From Takakia lepidozioides (lineage: Eukaryota; Streptophyta; Takakiopsida; Takakiales; Takakiaceae), in the NCBI GenBank assembly GCA_030704615.1, contig CM060731.1, positions 23,806,001 through 23,870,000 of the forward strand: DNA of 64,000 nucleotides. The letters run 5' to 3'. The position numbers and the translations under genes are program-made. The notes beneath the pieces were generated by a model. It was not told the DNA's origin, ran no database searches, and was given only the letters and a program-made list of their open reading frames with translations. Shown piece by piece: positions 31,560 to 43,674 of this stretch; position 1 is the stretch's first letter; every line of letters starts with the position of its first letter.

Positions 31560-33015
31560 GAGTAAATTATGATCTACTTTTGCTCTATGAAAATCAGCAT
31601 TTGTGTGTTCTGGGATCTGTTCCAGCTGTGATGACGAGCTGTTGTGTATCAGCAGGTAAGAGTGACTAAATGTGATAGTCATATACTCTTGAGGTATGTT
31701 TGGTCCTACTGAGAACTAAGATTGTGCTTGTAGGATTCTTGGGTTTGTCATAGTCCGGTAGTTAGCTGTTGAGACTAGCGTCTTCTGTAGTATGGGGAGG
31801 AGTTCCATAATAGTAAACTGGTTTGCTGCCCAATACAGCAAAGGCAGTGAGTTTCCTAGTTGGTGGATTGAATGTCATGTCAAAGAGCTGCAAAACTTCT
31901 TACTACAAAATCAAAACTTTCCAATGTCAAGAACACAAACGAGGATTGGTAGCAGGTGTTGCCTGGTTATGCTCACTGTAGGATTCATATACATGAGCAG
32001 CAACAGAACAGACACCTGCACAATGACCGTCTACAATTCCCATCTCTATAAAAGTAACCGGAAGGAAAAGGGAGGAGATTGAACCACGAGACTGCCAATG
32101 AGGCAGATTTGTTTGTATGAGCTCAACTGAAACAAATTCTGCGATTTCTTATGTAATGATACGGATGGTAGAGGAGTTGCAACCTGCCTGGTGCCCCGCC
32201 TGCCCGGTGCCCAAAATGGATTAGAAGAGAGGCTGGGAATCTGGCTGCTGTCCGTAACTTCACTCACTTCTCGGCGCTATGGTACGCATGCACACCTGCT
32301 CATCTCAATCGGACTTTCTGCTCTCATGCAAAGAAAGAATTAAGGAACGAGAATGACAGAAGGAAGAATCAGAGGAATGTAGAGACTGGTGTGCTGAGGT
32401 GAAAACACTTTTTTTTCGGTTCTCGCATCAATTGTAGCCTCTTTTCTTCTTTCTCGTGAGCATTTGCAGTGCTATTTATCATTTGTCCAACATGGACTGC
32501 GGAATAGGAGAAGAAGATGATTAGGTGACAGTTTGGGATCTCCGTGAAGGCTGGTTTGTGTGAACATCGTCAAGACAGCATAGAATTCTCACCCGTAAGA
32601 TAGTCTCGTGGTGAAAGTATTCTGAGTGTGTTTTATCAGCTGAGGGGCTCAAAGATGCGTAGCATACTCTGATTTTCTAGGTTGTTGGGGGAGGGGAATA
32701 GGAAAGAGCACTGGGGTGACGTGCTTGAGCGACAATTGGAGCAGTCCAAAGACGGGTGCAGTGGGACCGCAACGGTTCAAGGAGACTGCTGTTCCTGGGA
32801 CCTACTGGGGTGACAGGTGCGGTAGATGCCCATACAGACTTTGTTCCACTGTGATGCCGCTGCGTCGTGGGCGCATTCTTGACAGAGCGCAGCTTCATTG
32901 AATGTTGGCTGGTATCGCATTTTAGCTCGCTGACTTGCAGTCTCTTTCATTCCTACAGGTTCTTACTGCATGTTTCTGATGGATGCCCTTGCGGGATGAC
33001 ATTTTCTTTGTGCAG
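31560..33015. other. Intergenic stretch before the ferredoxin-like exons
   Basis: No clear gene is present. If the ferredoxin-like gene starts here, its first exon with a targeting peptide should lie within about 32,450-33,000, but I cannot decide on a start codon. The open frames here have no recognisable domain. Confidence 0.35.
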
Positions 33016-34181
33016 TGATGAATCAGGGGAGAAGGTGTCTGTGAAATTCACTACTGGTTCTAAGAATGTAATCATACTTTTCTTTATACCATCCTGCTGG
33101 TGGATTTTGATCACTCTATCTTTGCTTCTCTTTTAGGGACCTGAAATATCTCTTTTTAAACCTTGATCAAATACATTGAACACTTGCTACCACTAGATGT
33201 GGACCTGATGGCTGTGAAAAATGGATCTTGAGAGTACACGTAGGAGTGAGAGATAACCAAATTGCAACTTGTGCAGGCAACCTCTTTTTCAGTACATGCA
33301 AAAAATGACAAGGTTGCATTACAATGCAGACTGATTTACACGGTGGTCCAACTAGAAGTTCTAACTACCTTCTATACTTGCCTTACAGGTCACAGTGGCT
33401 GCCAGGGCAGGTGAGAACCTACTCAAAGTTGCAGAGAAATGTGGAGTTATGGTTCCAGACAAAGTGAGTGACCGTTTCAGCCCCATGTTCATTAAATCAT
33501 GTTATAGCCGAAAGGGTTTCTATTTATGCAGTCATTTCAGGGGTATCATTTCATGTTTTCTGTTGTTCCTGAATAGAAAATTTTGAGCAATACAACAACA
33601 AACCAGAAAGCAGAGCAGGCCAAAGTTTGAAGGAGGTGGAGAGGAATGGGTCTACAGAAAGATCTGAAATCTTTGTTAGCATTTGATCAGATTCATCTTT
33701 TGATTGTATGTTTGATTCATTATGTTTCTTTGTGATGGTGAATACCTGCTCTGTGGTGGGCATGTTGCGCAGGACTTCTGCTTTGAAGGAACATGCTGTC
33801 ACTGTGAGATCAAAGTAGTAGGTGGGGCAAAGGAGGTCCTTTTCCTCTCTCTCCCAGTTTGAAGCTCCTATCTGAACCAGTTAATGTCCCTTGATTTGTA
33901 TGTCCTCCAAAAGCCACCATCACCAAGTAATTATGATGGTTGTTTAGTCTCGAAGTGTTAGGAGATGAGGAATAAAAGAGGTTTACAAGTTACTCATGGA
34001 AGGTTACTCATGGCAGGTCTTGGCATCTCATGAAAGTAGTGAAATTTTGAAGAGCTTTATTTATACGCATGCCTCTGCCATATTCAGGTTTGACTTACTG
34101 CTCACTGTCTGGGGAGGTGCACAGGTGGGCTATCGAGCTGATGCTACTGCAGGAGCCTTAGTGCGCAGCTGCATTTGCCCG
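33016..34181 (+). CDS. 2Fe-2S ferredoxin-like protein (partial gene model)
   Basis: Four exons can be joined in phase: 33016-33067, 33389-33463, 33773-33817 and 34125-34181. They read GEKVSVKFTTGSKN, VTVAARAGENLLKVAEKCGV, DFCFEGTCCHCEIKV and VGYRADATAGALVRSCICP. The pattern beta strand, GENLL helix, then C-x4-C-x2-C and a later Cys is the plant-type 2Fe-2S ferredoxin fold, an electron carrier that is usually plastid-targeted. Only 19 residues separate the third and fourth Cys, fewer than in canonical ferredoxins (29), so an exon piece may be missing, or the donor at 33,818 may be wrong. First and last exons are not found. A LINE begins 600 bases downstream and may have displaced the end. Confidence 0.65.
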
Positions 34182-34821
34182 GTAATTGCCTCACTGGTAT
34201 CTGTCTGATCTGTGAGATGTCTCGTTAATTTGGGGTTGTATGATCATTGTCTTGCACGTTGTGCACAGTGCATTTATGGAGGGTATACCCTGCTTATCAG
34301 TGAGAGTTTATACCACATTGGCCTATCTATGTGTCAACTTACTCTGCCACTATTTGGCAGCATTTCAATGATGATTGAATTCTTGTCTAAGTTCAGGGAC
34401 TTCTTTTGATTGTCAATTGGAAAGTCCCAAATGCTATTATTTTGAGGCTCAGATTTTGTTTGCCGTAGCCTTGTGGCCATCGACCCTGCGCTCATTTTGA
34501 GCGGAACACAAAGGGACAGAAACTACCTTTGTCAGGGGCTGACCCCGGTAGTATGACTTACCTCGGAGAATGAGAGCTAGGAGGATTTTGAGAGTCACAA
34601 ACAAAGCAAGAGAGTTAAAAGTGCATCTTTGCCTTTGGGTTTGGTGGGTTTGCAGTATGAAAATATAACTGTGCTATGGACCAATGCTATGAAGCATTTG
34701 CCAAACTATTTCCAGAAAGGGTAGGTAACTCTTCGTGATTACAGATTTACCACGCTTCCCCACCTTTTTTACATCCTCTTTTTCCTGCCTTTAGGCCTCT
34801 CATGGATGGCCTTTTCTTTCT

Positions 34822-36365
34822 TTGTTTTTTCGACCTTCTACTGATGACAAGGCTACCCATCTAACACACGCTCTGTGGGACTCAGCCCTACGTTCCTTTC
34901 CAGTCACCCTCCCATCTACCTCCTCACCCCTCTCCACTCGTAGATATGCACCTTTTTATGACGAAGAATGCGAAGTGGCTAGACGTCACATCAAATCTTT
35001 ACTCCTAGATATCCATTCCTCTCCACATTCCAAAAACCTTGCTCTCAAGCACTATAAGTCCCTCATTAGATCCAAAAAGAGAGCCTACACTCTCAAGCTG
35101 CAATCTACTTTCCTTCCAAAAGTCAGATTTTCTCCTCGTTCTTTTTGGTCCCTCCTTAAACCTCACAGAGACCCACCTGCGATCAATGACATTCACGTCT
35201 GGCATGAGTATGCCCAGTCATTGTATCATTCCCCACACCAATCTCCCTCTCCCATAACCTCTAAACCCCTACACTTTTCTCTCTTTACTACAACCAACGT
35301 CAGCAAGGCAATCAAGAAGCTGCAAAATGGCAGGGCATTGGATATTTTAGGGCTACAGGGTGAATTCATCAAGGACGCAGCACCCACTTTGGCCCCGTTT
35401 ATAGCTTACCTCTTCAATGAGGCAGTGCAACATGGTTTTCCAACAGAGTGGACAAAGAGCATCATCCACCCCCTCTTCAAGAGCGGTGACAGGCTCGCAC
35501 CGACCAACTATCGCACAATCATGGTGTCATCGTTATTGGCTAAGCTGTTTGGGGCAGTAGTGGCCATGGAGTTGGATGATTGGGCTGAATCCTCTCACAT
35601 ACGTGCTAAAGGACAAGCTGGTTTCCGTCGCAACAGATCCACTCTTGACCACATTTTCACCCTTCAGGTTATGGTGGAACGAGTTAGCTTTGACAAAAAA
35701 CTCTGCGTCTGCTTCGTTGACTTTCACAAGGCTTTTGATTCCGTTCCTCGTGACCTTCTTTTCCAATGGCTCGATAGGGTGGGAGTCCCACAGTACATTC
35801 TCTATGCTATTTCCTCCATGTATGAGATCGTCACTGGCATGGTCAATGTCGCAAGGGAATTCTCAGCTGAGGTCCATAGCAACATTGGGGTCAAACAGGG
35901 CTGCCCCCTCTCACCTACCCTGTTTGGAATCTACATTGGCGCCTTAGAAAACTACATCTCAAAACACCATGGAGTTGGAGTGCCATTGGATGGAGGACCA
36001 ACACAATCAGATCTCCTCTATGCGGATGATGTTGCCCTTTTGGCACAATTTCCTGTCTTCCTACATCGCCATCTTCACATCCTGGAACGGTTCTCCAAAG
36101 ACTATGGGCTACAAGTCAACCTTAGCAAAACCAAGATCATGGTTTTTAATGGGCAGGCCGACCACAAATTCTTCCTCAACAACCAGGAGGTTGAAATAGT
36201 CAAGTCCTACCGGTATCTGGGTCTGGTTATCCACTCCCCCAAATTCCAGTTTGGAGCAACTGCCCTGGACAGATTGACAAAAGGCAAGGCAGCCTCCATC
36301 TGCCTTCAGGCCAAATGCAAACAGATCCACCTGCGCCATCCACCTACCAAGAAGTGGCTGTTTGA
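34822..36365 (+). pseudogene. LINE reverse transcriptase ORF
   Basis: The open frame shows, in order, the region before the RT (YDEECEVARRHIKSLLLDIH), LQNGRALDILGLQGEFIK, NYRTIMVSSLLAKLF, GFRRNRSTLDHIFTL, VCFVDFHKAFDSVPRD (catalytic Asp), VKQGCPLSPTLFGIYI, and the YADD box in DLLYADDVALLAQF. These are the classic RT blocks of L1-type LINEs. After LRHPPTKKWLFD at 36,365 the frame enters foreign sequence. Confidence 0.88.
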
Positions 36366-36712
36366 TAGCCCATCCTGCTTGCATGGCATGATTTGGAAAT
36401 CATCCACTGCTACTGAAGTTGATGCTACCAGGACACTTGGTAGTGTTACAGGGTTTACCTCTTGAGTAGATGGCCCTGCTGTGGCCTGTACCAGTGTCTG
36501 TTGGTTTGGTGGTGGTTGTGTTGCTGGTGGTGTTTGTGTTGGTGTTGTTGTTGTTGATTGTATTGGTGTCTCTCGTTCGTGATCTTGCTCCTCTGGATCC
36601 TCTTCGTCCATGAGTTCCTCTTGTTCTGGAATTGGTGGCAGGAACTCCTCATGAATGTTTGTCACCAATTTCGCCAACTGGCACTTCATCTGCCTCACCA
36701 TTGCCCTGTTGA
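36366..36712 (-). mobile_element. Insertion inside the LINE carrying a minus-strand Pro/Thr-rich ORF
   Basis: The LINE frame breaks at 36,365 and resumes near 36,713 with LEFLQVVTPNATFGCEFW. The intervening 350 bases are open on the minus strand (EEFLPPIPEQEELMDEEDPE, HERETPIQSTTTTPTQTPPA, then VNPVTLPSVLVAS). The composition is like the linker of retroelement ORFs, for example the Pro/Thr/Val linker of accessory ORF copy 1. I cannot define terminal repeats or a target duplication. Confidence 0.5.
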
Positions 36713-37580
36713 GTTTCTTCAGGTGGTCACCCCAAATGCCACTTTCGGTTGTGAATTTTGGGCACCAATGGTCCCAGTTTCCTGGTGGGAAAAGAATCTG
36801 GAACCATTGCAGTCATCTTTCCTCCAAGCAATGCTTGGCGCCAGAGGCACAACTCCATCTCACATACTGAATGCAGAATTTGCCTGTGTGCCACTTCAAA
36901 CTGAGGCCCTCTTCCGGCTTACAATTTTCCTGCATAGGTTACAAGCCCTTCCCCCCAAGGGACTTGTGGCCAGGGCCCTCACAACATCTATGACACTCAA
37001 ACATGCAGGCTTCAAATCCTAGTATGCTCGTGTGGATACCTTTTTTGAACGCCATGGACTCTCTATTGCTTCACTTTTGCCAGTGAACCCAGAAGGGGTG
37101 ATCATCACATCCAAGCACGACCGCAACCAACTCATCAGAAAGGAGCTCATGGAGCTACATGTCAGGAGAACTTGGAAGTTACCCAACCTCACGACAAAGC
37201 TCCAATTCTATAGAGAAACATTCCTGGTTCTCCGAGATGATAGAATCTTGCGGCCCAATTACCTTTCGGCCTCTTTATCTCCTTCTCTCCTGAGGGCTTT
37301 GGGGCGGTTCAGGGTGGGCTCCCACAACCTGCGGATAGATACTGGCAGATGGGAAAACCTGCAGCGGGAGGACCGGCTCTGTCCAGCTTGCATAGGGCGC
37401 AACCAGGAAATTGAAACTGAAGATCACTTCTTCTTCTATTGCCCCCTATACTATGAGATACATGGGAGATTCCATTGTCTATTCCGTGGAACCCAATCTC
37501 TCACTGAGGTCTTTCACTATGAAGATCAGAAATGTTTGGCAGCCTACCTGCACGAGGCGTTCACCCTAGACAATCACTAG
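36713..37580 (+). pseudogene. LINE ORF2 C-terminal part
   Basis: It continues the LINE protein: TFGCEFWAPMVPV, FLQAMLGARGTTPSHILNAE, then a TAG at 37020, then DTFFERHGLSIASLLPVNPE, FYRETFLVLRDDR and the zinc-binding end C-P-A-C followed by EDHFFFYCPLYYEI. The last stop is at 37,578. The C-terminal Cys/His stretch is the one found in plant LINEs. Confidence 0.8.
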
Positions 37581-37699
37581 AACAATAGTTCTTATCTCTC
37601 TGGCTTCCTGTTGTCTCTCATGTTTTTCTTTCCATTTTGTCCCATAAGCTCTATGAGCTTTCCGCGGACCTTATAAAGCACCATTTCATTTCATTTCAT

Positions 37700-40600
37700 T
37701 TCTCTGCCTCCCACTTTCTTAGCTCTGTGCTTGGTCGAAAGTCTTTGACCATCAGGTGCAAGCAAAGGCTGATAGATATATGTATCTGTGTACCCCCTTG
37801 TCAACAGTCAATCATAGTGTCCCTGCTCTTCAATGGTTCCCTTGAATCCTCTGCGTAACAAACATGTGCTGAGGGTCTCTGCAGCAGCAAGCTTGTGAGC
37901 TCAGCAGTTTTCTTGAGACAATGTTATGTTTTTTTGGATGGAGGATCCTGCATTGTTGACGAAGCACGTGGCAATAGATCCACAGCAAGTGTGATTTATC
38001 AAGCTTATTACCATTTGGATAGTGTGAAACTCACACAATGTATACCAAATTCCCAGTAAACCTTCAAATGAAATCCATGTATTGTTGTCATCACACAATT
38101 CGGCGAGGTTCTGTCAGAATTGTCTCCTCGTGTAACCCATCTTCGAATACCCAATGCTGTAGTGGACTGGATGGGATCCTCTTTGTATTCACCATTCAGG
38201 TCAAGGCAGTGTGATTGTTTTGAACCTTGCAAGCAATGAGCATCCATGTTCATAAGCTATGGTTCAGCTGTCCACTTCAGATGTCTGAACAAAATGGATA
38301 ACTATCTCACATGCAAAGACGGCATAGGGATTGCTTTTCGAGTGTGCATAAGTATGGATTTTGTGGTGGCATTGTAGAGTCAATCTCTGTGCCTCAGTTC
38401 AGATGCGGTTCCTCAGGCGTGTCTCACTGTTTGGGTGAGCCATGACACCGGGATGCTTGTCTTGCTAGAGACAACCAGACTATCCTTGATACCCACTTTC
38501 ATTCACACTTCGCAACATCCACACGGCTCTTTACAGCGGCAGTCTTATACATCTTCCAGTGTCCCTCCAGACTGGAGTGAGTCTGGCAATAGAGGTCTGG
38601 CCCCTGAGCTATCCTCTCAGCCGCCGTGGATCACTTCAAGGCAGGGATGAAGGGACACAGAACAATGTGGCCAGCGTATAAAGAGCTGTTGAGCAACGGC
38701 GGCCTGGCAGAGCATCCCTATCAATCAAATGAATCTGTCAGATCTTGAGCGAATAAGCCCAAAGCACTACAGCGTGAGACTGATCACTCACACCGCCACC
38801 TGCTGTGCAACGCTCCTCGTGAACCAATTTCATCCTGGCCAGTGGCTATGATGGGTGTGGTAGTTGATCTAAACTATTTGAGCTCTGTGTGGACGTTAGC
38901 TTTTGACTCAAACAATTTGTACGGAGGAGTCCTTTCAAGATTTGGCCTCCACAGTCTACACTGTACAACTCGCCCGCTTGAAGTGCTGCCGACTCTTCCG
39001 CCTTCCCTACAGCAGCAATGGTGGTGGGCAAACACAGCCTGCAAGTCTAGTGTGGTAGCAGACAAGGACAGTCTTTGTAGTCTTTTTGGAAATTTGGAGC
39101 AGTCATAATAGTTGGCGAGGTTGAAACGCAAGTGATGTCAGAGAATTGCCAAGTGAGCGCAACCTGGGAACCGGAAGAGAACCAAGAAAGAAAGACCGTG
39201 GGAACCCAGAATGAAAAAACTTGGTAAAACAAGTAAACCACATCTGGAGGCCCACCACACCATTGCACACCTTGCAACCCTACACTGACTCCCACCTTCT
39301 TTGAGCAGATATAAACCCTCGAAAGAAGGTCCGTCTGCGTGGATTTGTGTGATCACCATGTTCACATGCGTATCTGCTTTTCTGGCAGCCTTTGTTTTCG
39401 TATCCACTCATCTCTTTCTTTTTGCAATGTTATGCTCTTTACTCTTTAGCTCGCCCCCTCCTGCCCGGCCTCCAGAGTCCCCAAATAAGGACCCACAACA
39501 GTCTATCTCTCAGGAGTCCTTGAAGTCTGATGATGGCTGACATCTTGCATTCCGGGTTTCAAAGATAGCAACCCTCCGTACCAGGGGCATGGTAGGGGAT
39601 TCCGATGGTATCTACGTATCTACCTTGCATCTTCTATCTGTATCTATGCGTCCGTTGCCCACCTCTAGTTATTCCATCAACTGCCTTCAAGTGAAACCCT
39701 AACCTGGGAAGCTTCATATCAGTCTTCACTTTGTGTTGTTGTATGTATCGCTGGGGACTCTATTGGGTGCCGACAGATTATCTTTCCTGTAACACAGCAA
39801 GTTGTTCCAGTCGAAGAACATTTTGCTTTTCCTAGGCAGCCCCTCGGATCTCCAGCAACAGAGTCAAGAAGACAAATAACAGCAGCTAGAAAACGTCAGG
39901 AAGTCGAGAAGAATTGAGGGATACTTCAGACTTAGCCCGAAACGACATCCGCAAACGCTCTGTTGAAGACCCAAGTTTCTGAAAAGCAGTGTTTCTGAAT
40001 ATACGCTATGAACAATCCGAATGTCTTGGACTCGGCTATGGAGAGGACTCTTGGGCTCGGCTGTCAACTTCTTGAAACGGAGATTTACATGGTAAAGAGT
40101 CTCTCGACGACCAGTGATGTTGTGAGAGCTAAGAAGGCAAATAGAGAGTGACGTCAAAGGAGGCAAATGATAGAGACAGGCAAATGAGATAAGCAGTGGC
40201 GCGTCCTTGAAGCAAATTGTCAGGAACAATTTTCAAGGTGAGCAGGTAAAATTGGTGGCTCGAGTGGTTTGGTGCACGCTGTAAATGAGGGCTGCCACAG
40301 GATGATGTGCATCTCCCTTCCAGTTTAGTTGTTTTCTCAGGGTATATTCATGGAAGTAGATATAGAAGAAATCCCCTCCCCCCTCGTGGGGTTGCTATGT
40401 ATATTTGACGAGTCCAACATTTGTGCCTTCCTGATGCTTACGCAGGAACAGGGAGAGAGAGAGAGGAACTTTGTACAATGTAAAGGAAGTCTGCATCCCA
40501 CCAAATTTAATTACATAGTAAGATTTTTGATGGATGTGGAAACAACTGTCATTTTGGTATATATAGTCTCTCATTTCAGCAAGAATGGCTGTAGTCAAAA

Positions 40601-42165
40601 CCAGTTTTCCCCTGGTCCAAACATATGGGGGAGAGAGATGATGTATGGACGATCCAGAATTGACCAAAACAGCCTTTCTATCAGTCTTCAATTGATAGGT
40701 TTTAGAAATAAGACACTACAAAATGCCGCACACTTTGCAGCAGAATGTAACTCATTGACTCGCCTGTGGTACAAAGGATCCATTATATGAACTCAAATGA
40801 GTGATTTGAAAGCCTTATGCACCACTGCAAACCCAGCTGCTTGACTCTATCTCCTGACTACCACATGGAATAACAAATGCAACTCAGATTAATCTCAAGC
40901 CTAAGCGGATCCAAAAGTTGGAGACATGACTATGGTTGCACCCTTGCCTCATCCAGAGAGACTTCCGGGAGCAGAAACACTCAAACCCCATCTCAAAAGG
41001 ACATGAGGGAAGGGAGAAGGGAGAGGCCTTTGTTGGGTTGAAAAGCAAAAGGGTAGGTTATCAAAAGACAAGACCTCCTGTTTCTAAAAGGCCCTAGTGC
41101 AATAAACTTCCTTGATCTCTTCGCTCCAAGCTGGCCAGACCTTGATATTCATATTTTTCCTTGAGCAACCGTGAAATAGTCACAGAAGAAATCATTTGAC
41201 CAAACGTATATGTAGCCCATGAAGCTAGAGCAACATTAGTCATCTTGGCCCCTGCATCCACAATTCTCTTTTCATAGTGTTTCCCGATCTTTTTTTTGGC
41301 TCAACAGTTAACTCAATCAGGGCCCTCCTTACACTCATCGCTGTAATTACTGATCTTTGTCCAGTGACCTCTCTAGTAGTATCTCAACTGTATGGTCGTC
41401 TAGAACTATAATCTTGTATTTGCAAAATGATGACAGTACGTAGAGTTCTATAATTTTTCCAACACTTGCATCTTATAAGTCTCTTTTCTCTCATTGCAAA
41501 ATCGAGACCCGGGCAAGTTGCACACACACTTTGAAAGGTCATGTATCCATCGTAAAGCAGAGAAGTCCTTGCAAGTACACTTGCACACATATCTGCAATT
41601 CTACACACTATGTCTGCAATTCTGAACCTTGGCTCAAAAATATAAGCCACACAACAGTCGTAGGGTACAAATTTAACATACGTGGAATCTATCAGCAATT
41701 ACGGAGGATTTTAGTGGGTTTTTTCTTCTGGCGAAAAATTAACCAGATTTCGACCTGGAAAATGGGTCAGCTACTTGTACAAAGGACTTATGCGCGATAA
41801 TAATTGAAAAATTCGCCAATCAGGAGCCGGATCTTGTCTAGGTGGACCTGTCAAGACATGCCACCTGTTACATAGCCACTTTTCTAGCCCTGCCACCTCG
41901 TTACTCTCACGTACACATGGGTTGGGTAGAATTTACATGTGGCTCCTGTGGCGATTTTGAAAAAATGAAAAAAGAAAGAATGAGGGGAAAGAAGAGGAGG
42001 AAGTAAAATAAAAAGCTTTATTTGAGATTACTGGAGGGTAAGAAAATTAAAACCTTAAATTGAGCAAACTCAGTGACTCGGTGAACAAAAAGACAATTAG
42101 AGACCTTGAGAACAAACAGTAGTTGGAGTGCCAATGCTAATGAGACTATGATAACAAATATTAAG
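37700..42165. other. Gene-free stretch
   Basis: I see no gene with support in 4.4 kb. A 60-codon open frame at 39,358-39,540 has a hydrophobic N-terminus and a Pro-rich tail (FSSPPPARPPESPNKD); it could be a small secreted peptide but lacks any other evidence. No terminal repeats or arrays were noticed. Confidence 0.4.
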
Positions 42166-42173
42166 AGACTTAA

Positions 42174-43667
42174 CCCCTAAAGGACGAAGAGACCCAAACT
42201 GGGTCGGTTAGGTTTAGAAAAGTGTCTGGTTATTAGTGGGGTTAAGCCTGATTTGGGCATTTAGGGTCATTGGATAGGTGATCGAGTCAGTTATGAGGTG
42301 GCATTTCCCAATTCGTCATTGGGCCTGGCCCCAGCCACGTGGAACACCTAGAGTCTACCACACTCGTGGTTTTCAGCCCCATTTTGGGCAGCTAACCTGC
42401 CCTCCATTCTAAGGGTCAGGTTAGGGAAAATTCCACGCAGCCCACTTGCCCAAGGAGGGGCGTCTCCCAACACCCTTTATTGCGCCCCCTCCACCCTAAG
42501 AGCACCCCCAACGTAGGTATGCCATGCCATTTCCAACGCCATTTTGGCATGGCGTTTCCTCGTGATCGAGCGTACCCTGCCAACACTATATTTGGTGCGG
42601 AGGGACCTACGCCAAGGGCAGGGTACGCCATATTTTCCATCTTTGGCGTATCTTGCCAAGCCTCCGCCGAGCGCGCACGTGCTCGCCCAAGCACTAGGAG
42701 CAAATCTGGTGCATGCGGACGGAATTCAGTGCAAGAAGTGACTGTCACAAAGCCGTTGGGGGCGTAGCCATTGTGGGCCACGTCGCGCAGAGGTATGAGG
42801 AACATGCGCTCTTGATTTTTGGGATATGAAGAGCAGGTGTGGCACAGCCTGGAGGTGGCTTCTATAGGTTGGAGAGCCCACCTTGGAGCTGGATTTAACG
42901 TGACAGTGGACGTCCTTCTGCCAAACTCCACGCCATGAGCCAAACCCCACGCCAAACTCAACGCCATTGGTGGGGCCGATGGCGGGACAATGTTGGAGAT
43001 GCTCCCATTGCCCGTGCTCCCTAAGGCCCCCATGCTCAAAACCCACATACCTTAAGGCTACTGGCCAAAAAGTATAGGCAAACATAGGTGCACATGGAGA
43101 AGTCATGGGCAGGGGCAACAGTCATATGAAGGGAAGCTCTGACCGGCCCGAAATTTTTTTGTGCTTACTCAAACCTGCCCACTACAGTACAACCGGAGCG
43201 ATTGACAATTCAACGGTTCAGATCTTTCCACCAAATTTTCTAATACGGTTTTGTGCTTGCCCCTTTGAAATTGGGAAATTTGACCCCCCAAATTGGCCAT
43301 ACAAAGCAGCCCACATGAGAACATGTCAGAAAAAGCTGAAATTTTCAGGGCAGGTGTCTTACCTGGGTACAAGATTCTGGTTTGTGTTATGTCAAAAAAT
43401 TTCACAGCTGGGAAATTCGATAAGAAAAGCTGTGTTTCTTACCCCATTGTAAATAAGAAATTTGTTTTTGGCCCAACTTTCAACATTATAATCTTGCAAT
43501 CCGGAGGGTCGATTTGGACCAGACTTTTTGTGGTCATATCTAGATAGGAACATATTACAACGGTCAGTTTTACAGGGCATGAGGAAATCTCAAGATATAA
43601 ATTATTTAGTGGGGAAGGGTCAATTTTTTGGGGGTGGAGCCAAAAATTGGGGTTAGTCCTTTAGGGG
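42174..43667. mobile_element. piggyBac-like non-autonomous element (TTAA target duplication)
   Basis: Left end: TTAA (42170-42173) followed by CCCCTAAAGGAC. Right end: GTCCTTTAGGGG followed by TTAA (43668-43671). The 12-base inverted repeats are perfect, begin with CCC, and are flanked by TTAA on both sides, which is the hallmark of the piggyBac superfamily. There is no transposase ORF inside, so the element would be mobilised in trans. A separate MITE candidate lies within it. Confidence 0.65.
42498..43010. mobile_element. Nested MITE candidate with GAGCATCTCCAAC-type ends
   Basis: The left end reads GAGCACCCCCAACGT and the right end, reversed, GAGCATCTCCAACAT (12 of 15 match). Both ends continue with CGCCAT/GGCATGGCG-rich sequence that could pair. 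TAA precedes the left end, but I do not see it after the right end, so a target duplication is not confirmed. This GAGCATCTCCAAC terminus is common in plant MITEs. The open frames inside are not credible genes. Confidence 0.4.
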
Positions 43668-43674
43668 TTAAGAG

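Larger units (their letters stand above)
34800..37697 (+). mobile_element. LINE (non-LTR retrotransposon), 5'-truncated
   Basis: It contains the reverse transcriptase ORF, a reading interrupted by an insertion at about 36,366-36,712, the C-terminal domain, and a 3' end with GAGCTTTCCGCGGACCTTAT and a short ATTTC repeat. The 5' endonuclease domain is absent, which is the usual outcome of incomplete reverse transcription. It is inserted downstream of the ferredoxin-like exons in the same orientation. Confidence 0.85.

Noticed and set aside
31322-31561. Protein with repeated HFISF
   Set aside because: It is a translation of the TTTCA tail of the LINE.
34625-34720. Additional ferredoxin-like exon (YENITVLWTNAM)
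   Set aside because: It has an acceptor and donor in roughly the right places, but the peptide has no similarity to ferredoxin ends that I can recognise.
39358-39540. Small secreted peptide with hydrophobic start and Pro-rich tail
   Set aside because: The composition is suggestive, but there is no homologue, splice signal or promoter to support it. It is noted only in the description of the stretch.
42416-43048. 210-codon minus-strand ORF and overlapping frames
   Set aside because: They lie inside the piggyBac-like and nested MITE sequence, are open on both strands, and show no domain.
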